From Corynebacterium pilosum DSM 20521 = CIP 103422 (GTDB lineage: Bacteria > Actinomycetota > Actinomycetes > Mycobacteriales > Mycobacteriaceae): DNA of 52,230 bases. This document shows, piece by piece, positions 26,080 through 35,088 of the stretch. The stretch's first letter is position 1; every line of letters starts with the position of its first letter. The stretch lies in NCBI RefSeq assembly GCF_000373805.1, contig NZ_KB892443.1, forward strand, positions 100 to 52,329, written 5' to 3'. The position numbers were made by a program, and so were the translations under genes. The notes below the pieces were generated by a model that was given only the letters and a program-made list of their open reading frames with translations, had not been told where the DNA came from and did no database searches.

Positions 26080-26967
26080 TCATCTCTGCTGCGTTCGTGC
26101 GCTAGTTGAAGCACTTTCCTTCGCGGTAGTGATTCCCAGAATCGCGTTGTCCAGCAGACGCACGCCCTCAACCTCGGCAGCGACGATCGCCAAAGCAGGC
26201 CGCTGCGCGGGATCCTGCAGCAGACGCATAGTCGCTGGGTCTACTAGTTCGAAGTAGTCCAGCACAACCCCCTGCGCGGCAGCCAGCTCAGCGCGCACTT
26301 CGTCCACCGGCCGCGTCTCTACCTCCCGCAGGGCACGCGATAACGCCAGCGCGTCCGCTTTTCCCTGGGCGCTCAGTCGCTGATTCCGGCTGGATTCCGC
26401 CAGGCCCTCACTGGTGCGCTGGATGGGCACGGCGACGATCTCAACCGGAAAATGTAGATCAGCCACCATGCGGCGCAGCACAACCACTTGCTGGGCGTCC
26501 TTCTGCCCGAAATACGCGCGGTCCGGACCAACCAGGTGAAACAGGATGGATACCACGGTGGCCACCCCGTCGAAATGCCCCGGACGTGACGCGCCCTCAT
26601 ACACCTCCCCCAGCTCCCCGGCACGCACCCACACTGCAGGCACACCACTGGGATACATTTCCTCAACGCTGGGAGCGAAAAGAATATCTACCCCGGCGCG
26701 ACGGCACACGTCAGCATCGCCCTCAAGATCGCGAGGATACAGGCGGTAGTCATCACAATCGCCAAGGTCAGTGAACTGCAACGGGTTCACAAAGTCACTC
26801 ACGACGACCACGTCGCACTCGGCACGCGCCGCCCTCATCAGTGCCGCGTGCCCAGAGTGCAGCGCGCCCATCGTCGGCACCAGCCCCACCGTGCCTGCCC
26901 CGCCGTCTTTGCCCTTGATGTTGGCCAGCACACGGGACAGCTCGGCGCGGGTACTCACCACCAGCAT
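26080..26967 (-). CDS. panC: Pantothenate synthetase
   Basis: The 295-residue enzyme joins pantoate and beta-alanine with ATP. Motifs visible: [11 protein letters not shown] (HIGH-like, about 29-39), [16 protein letters not shown] and S-S-R-N-Q-R-L. The start ATG 26967 follows the panB stop by two bases, with AAGGAG inside the panB end as ribosome binding site. The 3' end abuts an IS remnant, and the last residues (T-S-A-R-T-Q-Q-R) may be altered by it. Confidence 0.95.
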   Translation of the reverse strand: MLVVSTRAELSRVLANIKGKDGGAGTVGLVPTMGALHSGHAALMRAARAECDVVVVSDFVNPLQFTDLGDCDDYRLYPRDLEGDADVCRRAGVDILFAPSVEEMYPSGVPAVWVRAGELGEVYEGASRPGHFDGVATVVSILFHLVGPDRAYFGQKDAQQVVVLRRMVADLHFPVEIVAVPIQRTSEGLAESSRNQRLSAQGKADALALSRALREVETRPVDEVRAELAAAQGVVLDYFELVDPATMRLLQDPAQRPALAIVAAEVEGVRLLDNAILGITTAKESASTSARTQQR

Positions 26968-26969
26968 GG

Positions 26970-27785
26970 TCACTCCTTGAAAGTTTCGTCCGCGCCGGGG
27001 AAGTCCCCAGCGATCACGTCGTCATGGTAGGCCCGGGCGGCGCGGGTGAGTTCCTCGCCGAGGCTCGCGTATCGACGAACGAAGCGTGGTGCTTTGCCGT
27101 GCGGATCCATTCCGAAGGCATCCGTCCACACGAGCACCTGCCCATCAGTGTTCTTACCTGCACCAATACCGATGGTAGGGATGCCCACCTCCTTGGTGAC
27201 CTGGGCAGCGACCTTCTCTGGAACCATCTCGAGTACCACCGCGAACGCGCCGGCTTCGGCGACCGCGTGGGCGTCGGCAAGCACAGCCTGGGCAGAGTCA
27301 CCGCGCCCCTGGACGACATAGCCGCCGAGCGCGTGCTCAGACTGAGGGGTGTATCCGATGTGCGCGCACACAGGGATTCCTGCGCCCACCAGGGTGCGAA
27401 TCGTCTCTGCGCGCGCGACCCCACCCTCCAGCTTCACGGCGTGCGCACCGGTGTCCTGCATGACGCGCACCGCGTTTGCCAGCGCTTGCTCAGGGCCAGC
27501 TTCATAGGTGCCGAAGGGTAAGTCCACCACCACAAAGGCGCGGCGGGACCCGCGGACCACAGCGGCACCCATGGCGATCATCTCGTTAAGCGTGATTGGC
27601 AGGGTGGTCTCCATCCCATAGACCACATTGGCGGCCGAATCACCGACCAGCAGTATGTCGATGCCGGCGTCGTCGAAAATGCGCGCCGTCAACGCGTCAT
27701 AGGAGGTGAGCATAGAAAAGCGGCGCCGCTCGGCTTTCGCTTTCGCGAAGTAGCCGGTGCGGAGCCGCCGAATTGGCTGAGTCAT
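26970..27785 (-). CDS. panB: 3-methyl-2-oxobutanoate hydroxymethyltransferase
   Basis: The 271-residue TIM-barrel enzyme transfers a hydroxymethyl group from methylene-THF to ketoisovalerate to give ketopantoate. Motifs: [26 protein letters not shown], and [10 protein letters not shown]. First gene of panBC. TAGGCT (27794-27799, minus strand) lies eight bases before the ATG, so the operon may be leaderless. Confidence 0.96.
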   Translation of the reverse strand: MTQPIRRLRTGYFAKAKAERRRFSMLTSYDALTARIFDDAGIDILLVGDSAANVVYGMETTLPITLNEMIAMGAAVVRGSRRAFVVVDLPFGTYEAGPEQALANAVRVMQDTGAHAVKLEGGVARAETIRTLVGAGIPVCAHIGYTPQSEHALGGYVVQGRGDSAQAVLADAHAVAEAGAFAVVLEMVPEKVAAQVTKEVGIPTIGIGAGKNTDGQVLVWTDAFGMDPHGKAPRFVRRYASLGEELTRAARAYHDDVIAGDFPGADETFKE

Positions 27786-27857
27786 AAGCCTTAAGCCTAG
27801 AACTCACCCTTGGCTGGTGCAGCCACTTTTAGATATTCATTCACCGCGCAATGCGAT

Positions 27858-29609
27858 TTATAACCAGGTCCAGGGCTTCCACCAGCGGGCGGTTGGCTCT
27901 GATTCTGTCTGGTTAGCGGTCTGGTTGTAGCCATTAAGGAGGTCATATGGGCTCCACCGGCGCTCGGGGGCTTCGCGCGGGGCAGGTGCTGCTTCCTCTT
28001 CACCGTCTGGGTTGCCGCCGAGCAGATCCCATGGGGTCCAGCGGCGTGGGCGATCGTCGTCCGCATCCCGTTCGCTCTCCTCCGGAGGAACAGGTAGGCC
28101 AATCTCCCGCTGCTCGTCGTTCGGCAACGGTGCCTCGACAGGCTCAGGTTCCGGAGCCGGCTGCACGGGCGCGGGAGCATTGCCGGCGACACTACGAACT
28201 GCTGCGCCACCGTCGATCAGGCCAGCGCCGCAACCGTACTGGCAGTTCATCGGGCGGGCGGTGTCCTTGATGATCCGCTCGATGCGGTCAGGAGAAAGGC
28301 TCGGATCAACCGCGAGCATGTTCGCGATGACCCCGGAGACAAATGGGGTGGCCATGGACGTGCCCTGGTAGTAGGCATAGTTGGGGCGCCCCTGGCGGGT
28401 TTCGCCAGAGTTCAGAGTAGACAGCACGCCCCTGTCACGCTGGAAGTCACCACCCGGCGCCGTCACGTCGACTCGGTCGCCGAAGTTGGAGTAGGAAGCC
28501 ACGTTGCCGGTTTCACCAGAAGCGCCCACGGTGATGACGCCTTCACAGTTAGCGGGCTGGACGTTCGCGGCGTTTTGGCGCTCATTGCCTGCGGCGACGA
28601 CGACCGTGGCGCCGTTCTGGCGGGCCGTGTCGATCGCGGATTGGTAGGTGCGGGAGCAGCGACCATTACCGCCCAGGGACAGGTTGATCACCTGCGCTGG
28701 GGTGTTGTTTCGTGGCACCTGCTGGATGTTGGCACCGGATGCCCACATGATGGCGTCCGCAATATCGGAGGTATACCCACCGCAGGCAGCGAGGGCACGC
28801 AGTGGCTGCACCTTGGCGTTGGGTGCGACACCGGCAACCCCCATGCCGTTGTCGGCCTGGGCGGCAATGGTGCCAGCCACGTGGGTACCGTGCCACGAGG
28901 AGACAGCAGCATGTGGATTGTTCCCGCACTGGTAGGCGGCGTACCAGTCGCCTTCGTCGGTGGGGTTGTTGTCGCGGCCGTTGCCATCGCGGGCAGCTTG
29001 AGGATCGGACACAAAGTCATATCCGGCAACCACATTCGCATCCAGGTCCGGGTGGGCAGCGTAGCCGGAATCCACCACGGCAACGGTCACGCCGTCGCCC
29101 CTGGTTGGGCTTGCTTCCCACGCTTCCTCCACGCGGCCACCGTTGGGGCCGTGGAAGGGCCACTGCAGGTTGTAGAATTCGTCGTTGGCGGCAAACGCCG
29201 TCATGATGGTGTCCGGTTCGATGTAGTCCACGTTGCCGGTGGCGGTCATCTGGTCCATGAATTCCTGGGATTCAGCAGGTTCCAAGACCTTGTCCACGGA
29301 AACCACGACGGTGCCGTCAGGGCGGGAGCGCACTTCGTCCACGTCCACCCCCACCTGATCGCCGGCGGAGTTAGTGGCAGTCTGGCGGTCCTGCGGGGTT
29401 TCGGAGTTGTCTTTGTAGCGGACGATGAATCGGTCCGTCTGTTTCTGATCAATCGTGAGCTCTGTGGTGGCTAGGCGGCTTTCCGATTGTTCCCGGTCCT
29501 CCACGCCTTCAGTGTCTTGTGCGTGTGCCGCGGGCATGGCCATGGTGGTTCCCAACGCGATCACGCCTGCGACGGCGAAAGCGCGCGCTGTCCCTCTTCT
29601 ATCAACCAT
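27858..29609 (-). CDS. Secreted subtilisin-family (S8) serine protease with Trp-rich C-terminal repeats
   Basis: The 583-residue preproprotein has a signal peptide (1-30, cleavage after A-H-A), an inhibitor-I9-like prodomain (about 50-140), and a peptidase domain (about 165-455). The catalytic residues are Asp180 (V-V-D-S-G), His240 (H-G-T-H-V-A-G) and Ser418 (G-T-S-M-A), with oxyanion Asn342. A Pro/Glu-rich linker leads to a tail with three related units, RRWTPWDLLGG, RRWSPYDLLNG and RWWKPWTWL at the very end. No C-terminal TM or LPXTG. Ribosome binding site GAGGAAAGG; about 280 bp of AT-rich non-coding DNA lies upstream. Confidence 0.92.
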   Translation of the reverse strand: MVDRRGTARAFAVAGVIALGTTMAMPAAHAQDTEGVEDREQSESRLATTELTIDQKQTDRFIVRYKDNSETPQDRQTATNSAGDQVGVDVDEVRSRPDGTVVVSVDKVLEPAESQEFMDQMTATGNVDYIEPDTIMTAFAANDEFYNLQWPFHGPNGGRVEEAWEASPTRGDGVTVAVVDSGYAAHPDLDANVVAGYDFVSDPQAARDGNGRDNNPTDEGDWYAAYQCGNNPHAAVSSWHGTHVAGTIAAQADNGMGVAGVAPNAKVQPLRALAACGGYTSDIADAIMWASGANIQQVPRNNTPAQVINLSLGGNGRCSRTYQSAIDTARQNGATVVVAAGNERQNAANVQPANCEGVITVGASGETGNVASYSNFGDRVDVTAPGGDFQRDRGVLSTLNSGETRQGRPNYAYYQGTSMATPFVSGVIANMLAVDPSLSPDRIERIIKDTARPMNCQYGCGAGLIDGGAAVRSVAGNAPAPVQPAPEPEPVEAPLPNDEQREIGLPVPPEESERDADDDRPRRWTPWDLLGGNPDGEEEAAPAPREAPERRWSPYDLLNGYNQTANQTESEPTARWWKPWTWL

Positions 29610-29843
29610 GAAGGGCCTTTCCTCTTGTGGGTGTATCTTAATGATTTCTTAGAATCGAAACACATTGTTACATAACCCGAAAACTTTTGCCACATAGACA
29701 CTTTTTCCACGTCAAACGATACTTATTCCCGCAGAATGCTTTACGACGAGACCTTCACCCGGCCCATAACTTAATTCTTTCTTAGCCTAATCTGAACGCA
29801 ATGGTCATGTGGTTTTATCGCACCTCCAACCAAGCAGCACGAA

Positions 29844-29873
29844 ACCCCTCCACCTGTCTCCGGGCAGAGGGGT
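29844..29873 (-). terminator. Terminator-like hairpin after the FGGY kinase
   Basis: ACCCCTC (29844-29850) pairs with GAGGGGT (29867-29873), 21 bp past the kinase stop. On the minus strand it is followed by only a short TTT. Confidence 0.4.
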
Positions 29874-29893
29874 CGCGGCTAGCGCTCCAGTAT

Positions 29894-31393
29894 CTAGATC
29901 AGACTGCCGTAGAGCTCGTCGAAACGCTTGCGCAAGGCCCTGAAGTATTCGAGGTGCTCTTCCACTGGCTTAATGGGCTCACCGAATGGTGGGACGGCGC
30001 GCTCTCCACCGGGGTTGATCACGTCAAGCGCGATGATCGCGGTGCCGCGCAGCGTCGCGCGCTTCATGGCCAGTGGGATCACGTCGCACTCCAAGGCGTC
30101 GGCGAGCACGGCCAGCCACCCTTCGTGCTCGGTGGTCACACGCCCGGAGGCGATGATGCGCTCCGGACTGGCACCCGCAATGTCGAGCTGTTCATAGACG
30201 CGCTCATAGGAGATGGCGAGGCCCTCGATAAGGCCGCGCCACAGGTCCAAGGGGCTCGTGTCGTCGGACATGCCCACGAAGCTTGCCGACGCATCGGCCG
30301 CCCACCCGGTGGCGCGCTCCCCGGAGAAGAACGGTAGCACAGCGGGCGCGTACTCGCTGGTGTCACCGCGCAGCACGGCATCCAAATCTTCCGGATCCAC
30401 GGGCGTGATTACCCGCTCCATCCAGCTCACAGCCCGGCCGACATCATTCAGCGCGCCGCCCAGAATCGCCTGGTCGCGGGTCACGCGGTAACACCACAGC
30501 CCAGAAGGGATCTCCTCGGGAACCTCCGGCAGCAGCACGCGCATCGCACCCGAGGTCGCGGCCGCCACGGCGATGGTGGCCTCGTCCACCGCGCCCGGGC
30601 CCACGTTGGAGGGCCAGCCGTCGGGAATGCCGTGGAACCAGGGCACCCCATCCAGCTCTGGCCAGTCGGTGCCCGTCGGGTAGTCGGGCTCATCAGGGAA
30701 ATGCAGTGGGGCAATCATCTTGGGGTCCACGTTGCAGGCCTCAAGGATCTCGGTGTCCAGCTCACCGGTGCGCGCGTCCACGATGCCGCACCACGCGCCT
30801 GTGGACACGGCCAAGCCCATCACGTCCGCCAGCTTCAAATAGACATACTCGCCGATGGTCATCACCCAGCGGGCAGCCTCCCAGCGGTCCGTCCACTCCT
30901 CCTGCGCCCACAAGAATTTTGCGGGGTGATAAGAGGTGTGAATGCGTACGCCGGTGCGCTGGTGGTAGGCATCTTCGTCGACAAGCGAACGCAAATGCGG
31001 CACGTACTTGGCGCACCGCGAGTCCGCGTAGGTGGCGCACTGGGTCAAGGCGTTGCCATCCTCGTCGACAAGCATGAATGAGGAGGCGAAGGAATCGAAA
31101 GCCACGCCTTTGATCTGCAGGCCCTTGTCGCGGGCGAAGGCGACGATGCCGTCGACGATCTCACGACATTCCGCGGCGATCTGGTCCCCATCGATGGTGG
31201 AGTTGCCGTCATTGCCGCTTTCAAATTCGTGGGAGATGCGCTCCTTGGAACCTTTGACGGGGCGGCCCGATGCGTCGTAAAGCCCACCGCGCGAGGCGGT
31301 CGACCCAACATCCATCGCCAGTACGTACGGTCCGCGCGATTCGTCCAGCGGGACGGACATGGTAGGGATCTTGCGGGTCTTGGGTGCCTTCAT
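29894..31393 (-). CDS. FGGY-family carbohydrate kinase (gluconokinase/xylulokinase-like)
   Basis: The 499-residue kinase has the actin-like fold in two halves. The N-terminal half has A-M-D-V-G-S-T-A-S-R-G-G-L-Y-D (phosphate 1 motif, about 25-40), and the C-terminal half has E-G-L-A-I-S-Y-E-R-V-Y-E-Q-L and A-S-G-R-V-T-T-E-H-E. Closest by eye to gluconokinase-type members of the FGGY group. It stands alone, divergent from the next gene, with no sugar transporter beside it. Start ATG 31393. Substrate uncertain. Confidence 0.85.
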   Translation of the reverse strand: MKAPKTRKIPTMSVPLDESRGPYVLAMDVGSTASRGGLYDASGRPVKGSKERISHEFESGNDGNSTIDGDQIAAECREIVDGIVAFARDKGLQIKGVAFDSFASSFMLVDEDGNALTQCATYADSRCAKYVPHLRSLVDEDAYHQRTGVRIHTSYHPAKFLWAQEEWTDRWEAARWVMTIGEYVYLKLADVMGLAVSTGAWCGIVDARTGELDTEILEACNVDPKMIAPLHFPDEPDYPTGTDWPELDGVPWFHGIPDGWPSNVGPGAVDEATIAVAAATSGAMRVLLPEVPEEIPSGLWCYRVTRDQAILGGALNDVGRAVSWMERVITPVDPEDLDAVLRGDTSEYAPAVLPFFSGERATGWAADASASFVGMSDDTSPLDLWRGLIEGLAISYERVYEQLDIAGASPERIIASGRVTTEHEGWLAVLADALECDVIPLAMKRATLRGTAIIALDVINPGGERAVPPFGEPIKPVEEHLEYFRALRKRFDELYGSLI

Positions 31394-31509
31394 GATGGTC
31401 ACGCTCCCTAGGCGATCAGGAAACATTAGGAAATTGTTGTTAAGTCCTACCTTAAACGGTTCCGGGCGCGCTCGTGGGCACTTGGCGCGCGCGTGACGAC
31501 GATCCGTCG

Positions 31510-31515
31510 TACCCT
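31510..31515 (+). promoter_or_regulatory. -10 box of the 31523 gene (probable leaderless transcript)
   Basis: TACCCT lies seven bases before the ATG at 31523; no ribosome binding site. Confidence 0.45.
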
Positions 31516-31522
31516 AAGACAC

Positions 31523-32800
31523 ATGATCGTCTCACTACTGATAACCGTGGAGGGCTCCAAGCCCGAAATGTCACGGCTGATTAACGTGGATGACTCGATT
31601 CACCTGGGGGAACTAGCAAACGTTATTGAAGCTGCCTTCGGTTTTTCGGGCATGGCCACGCACATGTACATGGACTCCACCGGTCCCACCCGCAACGTGT
31701 ACGCGACCTCACCCGCGGAAGGTGAAATCGCGGAACACACCGTCACGGTGGCCGATATTGGCCCAACCACCTTCGTGTATGACACGAGCGCGAACTGGAA
31801 CATGGCCGTCGAGCCGCTGGGGGAATCCGAAATCGACGGGCCAACGCCGTTACTCGTGGACGCGCTTGGCCCCGACGTGGTGGAGGCCAGCGGCAGCCCC
31901 GCCATGATGACGCGCTTCCACCACGAAGCCCGGCGCCTCACCGCGGGCCTTGTGCCCAACATGGAAGTAGCACCGCTGCTGCTGAGCTTCCTGCCGGTGA
32001 TGAGCCCGGAACGCATCCTGCAAAGGCTGACCAGCGCCGACCACGTCACCATCTCTGAGCGCATCGCCTATGTCGCCGAGGAATTGCAGATCGATTCCCT
32101 CTCGCGTGCGGCCCAGGATCCGCGCGCCAACATGCTTGCCGACGAGTTCGAACTCTTCCTGGACAGCCGCCCTGAGCTGCAGCAGATCATCAACCTGGAC
32201 CCGCACCCGGAACATAATCCGACGTTGGTGCAGGCCATCGCCGAATTCTTCTCCGACGCCCTCATCGAAGACGAGGGCGACGACCCGATGCAGCACAACC
32301 TGACCGTGATCCTGGACTATGTTTCCGACGGCGTGCAGCTGGACGAACACGGCCAATTGCGCATGGAGGATGTGCGCGCCATCGCCGCCAACCTGGGCCT
32401 GCGCGGTAACCACGTCGAGGAGCACGCCGGCCCCGTCCGCGCTTTGCGCCAGGTGCTCACCATCGCCGGGGTGATCCAGGAAAAGGCGCACGAAGTCCGC
32501 TTGTCGCCGCTGGGCCAGGCGCTTATCGACGACACCCCGGCACTTGTCGACCACCTCGTGGAGGAGCTGCCCCAAGCCTTTCCACAGGCCGAGTGGCCCA
32601 GCGTATTGATGTGGCTGACCGCCAGCTCAGGCGCCCAAACGCTGCTGCGCGCCTCTACCCCGATGCCCACGGATGTGGAACGCGCCGCCGACGTCTTCGT
32701 CGGCTTGGGCGTGCTTGAGCCGACCAACGGGCTGACCATGACGGGAGCCGGGCAGCGCTTCCTGGCACAGCTGCTAGAACGGCATGCCGATGAGGTATAG
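31523..32800 (+). CDS. pRiA4b ORF3-like domain protein, paralogue A of a local family
   Basis: The 425-residue cytosolic protein has an N-terminal domain (about 1-110) resembling PRiA4_ORF3-type domains: beta strand L-L-I-T-V-E-G-S-K-P, then I-H-L-G-E-L-A-N-V-I-E-A-A-F-G-F. An all-alpha middle follows, then a winged-helix-like unit V-L-T-I-A-G-V-I-Q-E ... R-L-S-P-L-G-Q-A-L-I (about 300-345). A second such unit lies at the C-terminus (V-F-V-G-L-G-V-L-E-P ... L-T-M-T-G-A-G-Q-R-F-L). Genes at 34123 and 40462 share this plan. Function unknown. The stop overlaps a convergent DUF202 gene by 27 bp. Confidence 0.75.
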   Translation: MIVSLLITVEGSKPEMSRLINVDDSIHLGELANVIEAAFGFSGMATHMYMDSTGPTRNVYATSPAEGEIAEHTVTVADIGPTTFVYDTSANWNMAVEPLGESEIDGPTPLLVDALGPDVVEASGSPAMMTRFHHEARRLTAGLVPNMEVAPLLLSFLPVMSPERILQRLTSADHVTISERIAYVAEELQIDSLSRAAQDPRANMLADEFELFLDSRPELQQIINLDPHPEHNPTLVQAIAEFFSDALIEDEGDDPMQHNLTVILDYVSDGVQLDEHGQLRMEDVRAIAANLGLRGNHVEEHAGPVRALRQVLTIAGVIQEKAHEVRLSPLGQALIDDTPALVDHLVEELPQAFPQAEWPSVLMWLTASSGAQTLLRASTPMPTDVERAADVFVGLGVLEPTNGLTMTGAGQRFLAQLLERHADEV

Positions 32801-33136
32801 CCCGATCGCCCCGAGAAAGACCATGCCCGCCGTCATCGCGAAGACGGGCCGCACGTTCGGTTCGGTGGATTCGCGCTGGATGCCCTGGGCCTCGACGAAG
32901 TAGCGGCGGCGCTGCGTGACGACGATGACCAGCGACAACACCGCCAGCAGCCCGATGGCCACGTAGACCACGGCCGCGTAGTGCCACGCCCAGCGCAGCA
33001 GCGTCGCCGAGCACACCAGCATCGCAAGAGAGGTGCGCGACCACGACAAGCTGGTGCGCTCCGGCTGCAGGCCCAGGTCCGTAATGGGGATCTGCGCATC
33101 CTTCACCCGGGACGGGAATTCGCGAGGCAGCCTCAC
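32774..33136 (-). CDS. DUF202 membrane protein
   Basis: The 120-residue protein has three TM helices and the DUF202 signature (P-E-R-T-S-L-S-W-S-R-T-S-L-A). It starts at GTG 33136, overlapping the upstream DUF202 gene by GTGA, so the two paralogues probably form a heteromeric membrane complex. Role unknown. Its 3' end overlaps the convergent gene A by 27 bases. Confidence 0.85.
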   Translation of the reverse strand: MRLPREFPSRVKDAQIPITDLGLQPERTSLSWSRTSLAMLVCSATLLRWAWHYAAVVYVAIGLLAVLSLVIVVTQRRRYFVEAQGIQRESTEPNVRPVFAMTAGMVFLGAIGLYLIGMPF

Positions 33137-33519
33137 AGCAACGCCGCCAACACAACGATGGCAGCCACAAAAATCCCCACGCCTAAAACCGGGGCGATCG
33201 CCGGGACCGGCAGCGGCTTCCCGTGGCGCATGGCGCGCTCCACGCGAACCCAGCGGATTGCCGCGCCCAAGGCGATCAGCATCCCGATCACGATGATCAC
33301 CACCGCCGCGACGCGTCGCAGTCCCTCGTCGATACTGGGCATCTCAAACGCCTCCAGCGCGATACCACCAGCAAGGAACGCCAACGACGTTCGCGTCCAC
33401 GCCAAAAACGTCCGCTCATTCGCCAAGGTGAAGCGCGGATCTGGCTCCTCACCGTCCGGGAACACCGCGCGCGCTAATGCGCCGCGCTCGTCCCGGGGCT
33501 CGTCCTGAGAATCCTTCAT
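33133..33519 (-). CDS. YidH-type DUF202 membrane protein
   Basis: The 128-residue protein has three TM helices and the signature N-E-R-T-F-L-A-W-T-R-T-S-L-A-F, a closer match to YidH than its partner. The ATG at 33519 is seven bases after TAGAAT, so it is probably leaderless. The -10 box overlaps the stop of the upstream VanZ gene. Confidence 0.88.
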   Translation of the reverse strand: MKDSQDEPRDERGALARAVFPDGEEPDPRFTLANERTFLAWTRTSLAFLAGGIALEAFEMPSIDEGLRRVAAVVIIVIGMLIALGAAIRWVRVERAMRHGKPLPVPAIAPVLGVGIFVAAIVVLAALL

Positions 33520-33524
33520 GGCCC

Positions 33525-34064
33525 CTATTCTATGACCGCCGCCCGCACCCATTGCGCCATGTCAACAGCAAAGGGCAGCACAGCAATCATGCCCACCGCC
33601 ACGATGAAGCCAATACACATGGTCACAGCCTTCGTCGGCACGCGCGACGCGATCCACGCCCCGAGCAACGCGCCCAACGTATTGAAGATGAGGTCATCAA
33701 TATCGCTATAGCCGCGCGCGAACACAAACTGGGCGACCTCGATGGCCAGGCTGAGTACAAAACCGGTAAGGGTCGCAGTGAGGATCGGCCGACGGGGACG
33801 CAGCGCGATGACCAGCAAGAACCCCACGGGGACGAATAAACCAATATTGCCCACCAGGTTAAGCACCGGACCCCACCAAATATATGGATCCACGAAACCC
33901 TGCAGCGGGATCAAGCGAATTTCACGTCGCTGGTGCACGTCCGCATCCCACAGCCCGGGCAGGGAGACGCTGGACTTCAGCAGCGTAAAACTGGCCACCA
34001 CAAGAGCCCAGAACACTCCCGTGATCAGGGCGAGGACACGATGACGTTGAGTTTTGGTGGACAC
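33525..34064 (-). CDS. VanZ-family membrane protein
   Basis: The 179-residue protein has five hydrophobic segments and the VanZ/phosphotransbutyrylase-like block N-L-V-G-N-I-G-L-F-V-P-V-G-F-L and E-V-A-Q-F-V-F-A-R-G-Y-S-D-I-D-D-L-I-F-N-T-L-G-A-L-L-G, highly typical of the family. VanZ-like proteins are linked to glycopeptide tolerance, but most chromosomal members are uncharacterised. I start it at GTG 34064, eight bases after TACAGT. Confidence 0.9.
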   Translation of the reverse strand: MSTKTQRHRVLALITGVFWALVVASFTLLKSSVSLPGLWDADVHQRREIRLIPLQGFVDPYIWWGPVLNLVGNIGLFVPVGFLLVIALRPRRPILTATLTGFVLSLAIEVAQFVFARGYSDIDDLIFNTLGALLGAWIASRVPTKAVTMCIGFIVAVGMIAVLPFAVDMAQWVRAAVIE

Positions 34065-34109
34065 AGCCCCACACTGTACGCGTATTTTGCACAGAGCCGC
34101 TAGGGTCAC

Positions 34110-34115
34110 TAGGCT
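34110..34115 (+). promoter_or_regulatory. -10 box of the 34123 gene (probable leaderless transcript)
   Basis: TAGGCT lies seven bases before the ATG; the 58-bp divergent region also carries the VanZ promoter on the other strand (34073-34078). Confidence 0.5.
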
Positions 34116-34122
34116 CGGAACA

Positions 34123-35070
34123 ATGACCGAGACCACCCTGTTTCTTGACCTCGAGGGCACCGAACCGCCCGTCCAACAAACGATCACCGTCCCGACCGAC
34201 CTCAGCCCAAGCCAGCTGCAGCGCGTACTCAGCCCGCTGTTCGAACTCGTCGAGGCGGACTTCCGCTTCACGCTCGAGCCCGGCGGCGACGAGATGGAAT
34301 CTCTGTCCGAGGCGCTAACAAGCCCCGGCGCGGTCTTCTACTTCGAGCAGGGCGACGCGCGTGTCTCCGTCGCCGTGCAGGGCGAGATGGGCCTTTTCGA
34401 CGTGCTCGCGCAGGGTTATCCGCGCCTGGCCCCCATCATTGAGGCCGCTGACCTTAGCCGTTACGCCGAGCTTTCATCTGAGATGCGTGCGCGTATCGAC
34501 GAGCAACTCGACACAACTCTGCGCCCTGTTCTTGAGGAACTCCAGGCGGGCCCCATTGAGTACCCGAAGGTGCCGGTGGGTTCGACGTTGCAGACCGTGC
34601 CGCTGGAGCGTGGCTTTACTGAGGAGGGCGAGCCGGAGCGGGCGGCCTCGTCTTTAGTGAAGCTGATGACGGATATGCGTCTGGCCCGCTTCGACACTGA
34701 CGCGCTGTATTTCACTGAGCGCGGCGAGGACTGCCTGGCTGACTCTTCCGAATACTTGCAGTGGGTGGACCGCAACTTCCCGTATGCCTTTAACTCCACC
34801 CACCAGATCGAGGCTGTCATCAGTGCCTTGTTCGCGCTGGTCGGAGCTTCTGTTGTGGCAGGCCATCTGGGCGTGGGTGTGAGCGATTTTGATAACGCCT
34901 ACTCTCAGGTGATCCACGATATGACCGGCGGCCACGTCACCCCCACCAGCTCCTTGAACAAGGACCTGCGTGGGCTGCTCGGTTTGGAGAAGATCAATGC
35001 GCTGTCCGGGGCGGTACAGCCTACTGAGGTGGGCAAGCATCTGATTGGTTGGCTGCTGACTCGCCTCTAG
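34123..35070 (+). CDS. Uncharacterised protein, paralogue B of a local family
   Basis: The 315-residue protein has an N-terminal beta-rich domain (F-L-D-L-E-G-T-E-P-P-V ... L-S-P-S-Q-L-Q-R-V-L-S-P-L-F) like that of the 31523 protein. A winged-helix-like unit follows at about 180-215 (V-K-L-M-T-D-M-R-L-A-R-F ... L-Y-F-T-E-R-G-E-D-C-L), which aligns with both paralogues, and then an alpha-helical tail. No known catalytic motif. Next gene is 18 bp downstream but has its own -10 box. Confidence 0.75.
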   Translation: MTETTLFLDLEGTEPPVQQTITVPTDLSPSQLQRVLSPLFELVEADFRFTLEPGGDEMESLSEALTSPGAVFYFEQGDARVSVAVQGEMGLFDVLAQGYPRLAPIIEAADLSRYAELSSEMRARIDEQLDTTLRPVLEELQAGPIEYPKVPVGSTLQTVPLERGFTEEGEPERAASSLVKLMTDMRLARFDTDALYFTERGEDCLADSSEYLQWVDRNFPYAFNSTHQIEAVISALFALVGASVVAGHLGVGVSDFDNAYSQVIHDMTGGHVTPTSSLNKDLRGLLGLEKINALSGAVQPTEVGKHLIGWLLTRL

Positions 35071-35088
35071 GTGCCCTATCGTGGGGGC

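Noticed and set aside
31427..31470. Possible DtxR iron box upstream of the FGGY kinase
   Set aside because: Only about half of the 19-bp consensus positions match and there is no clear dyad symmetry.
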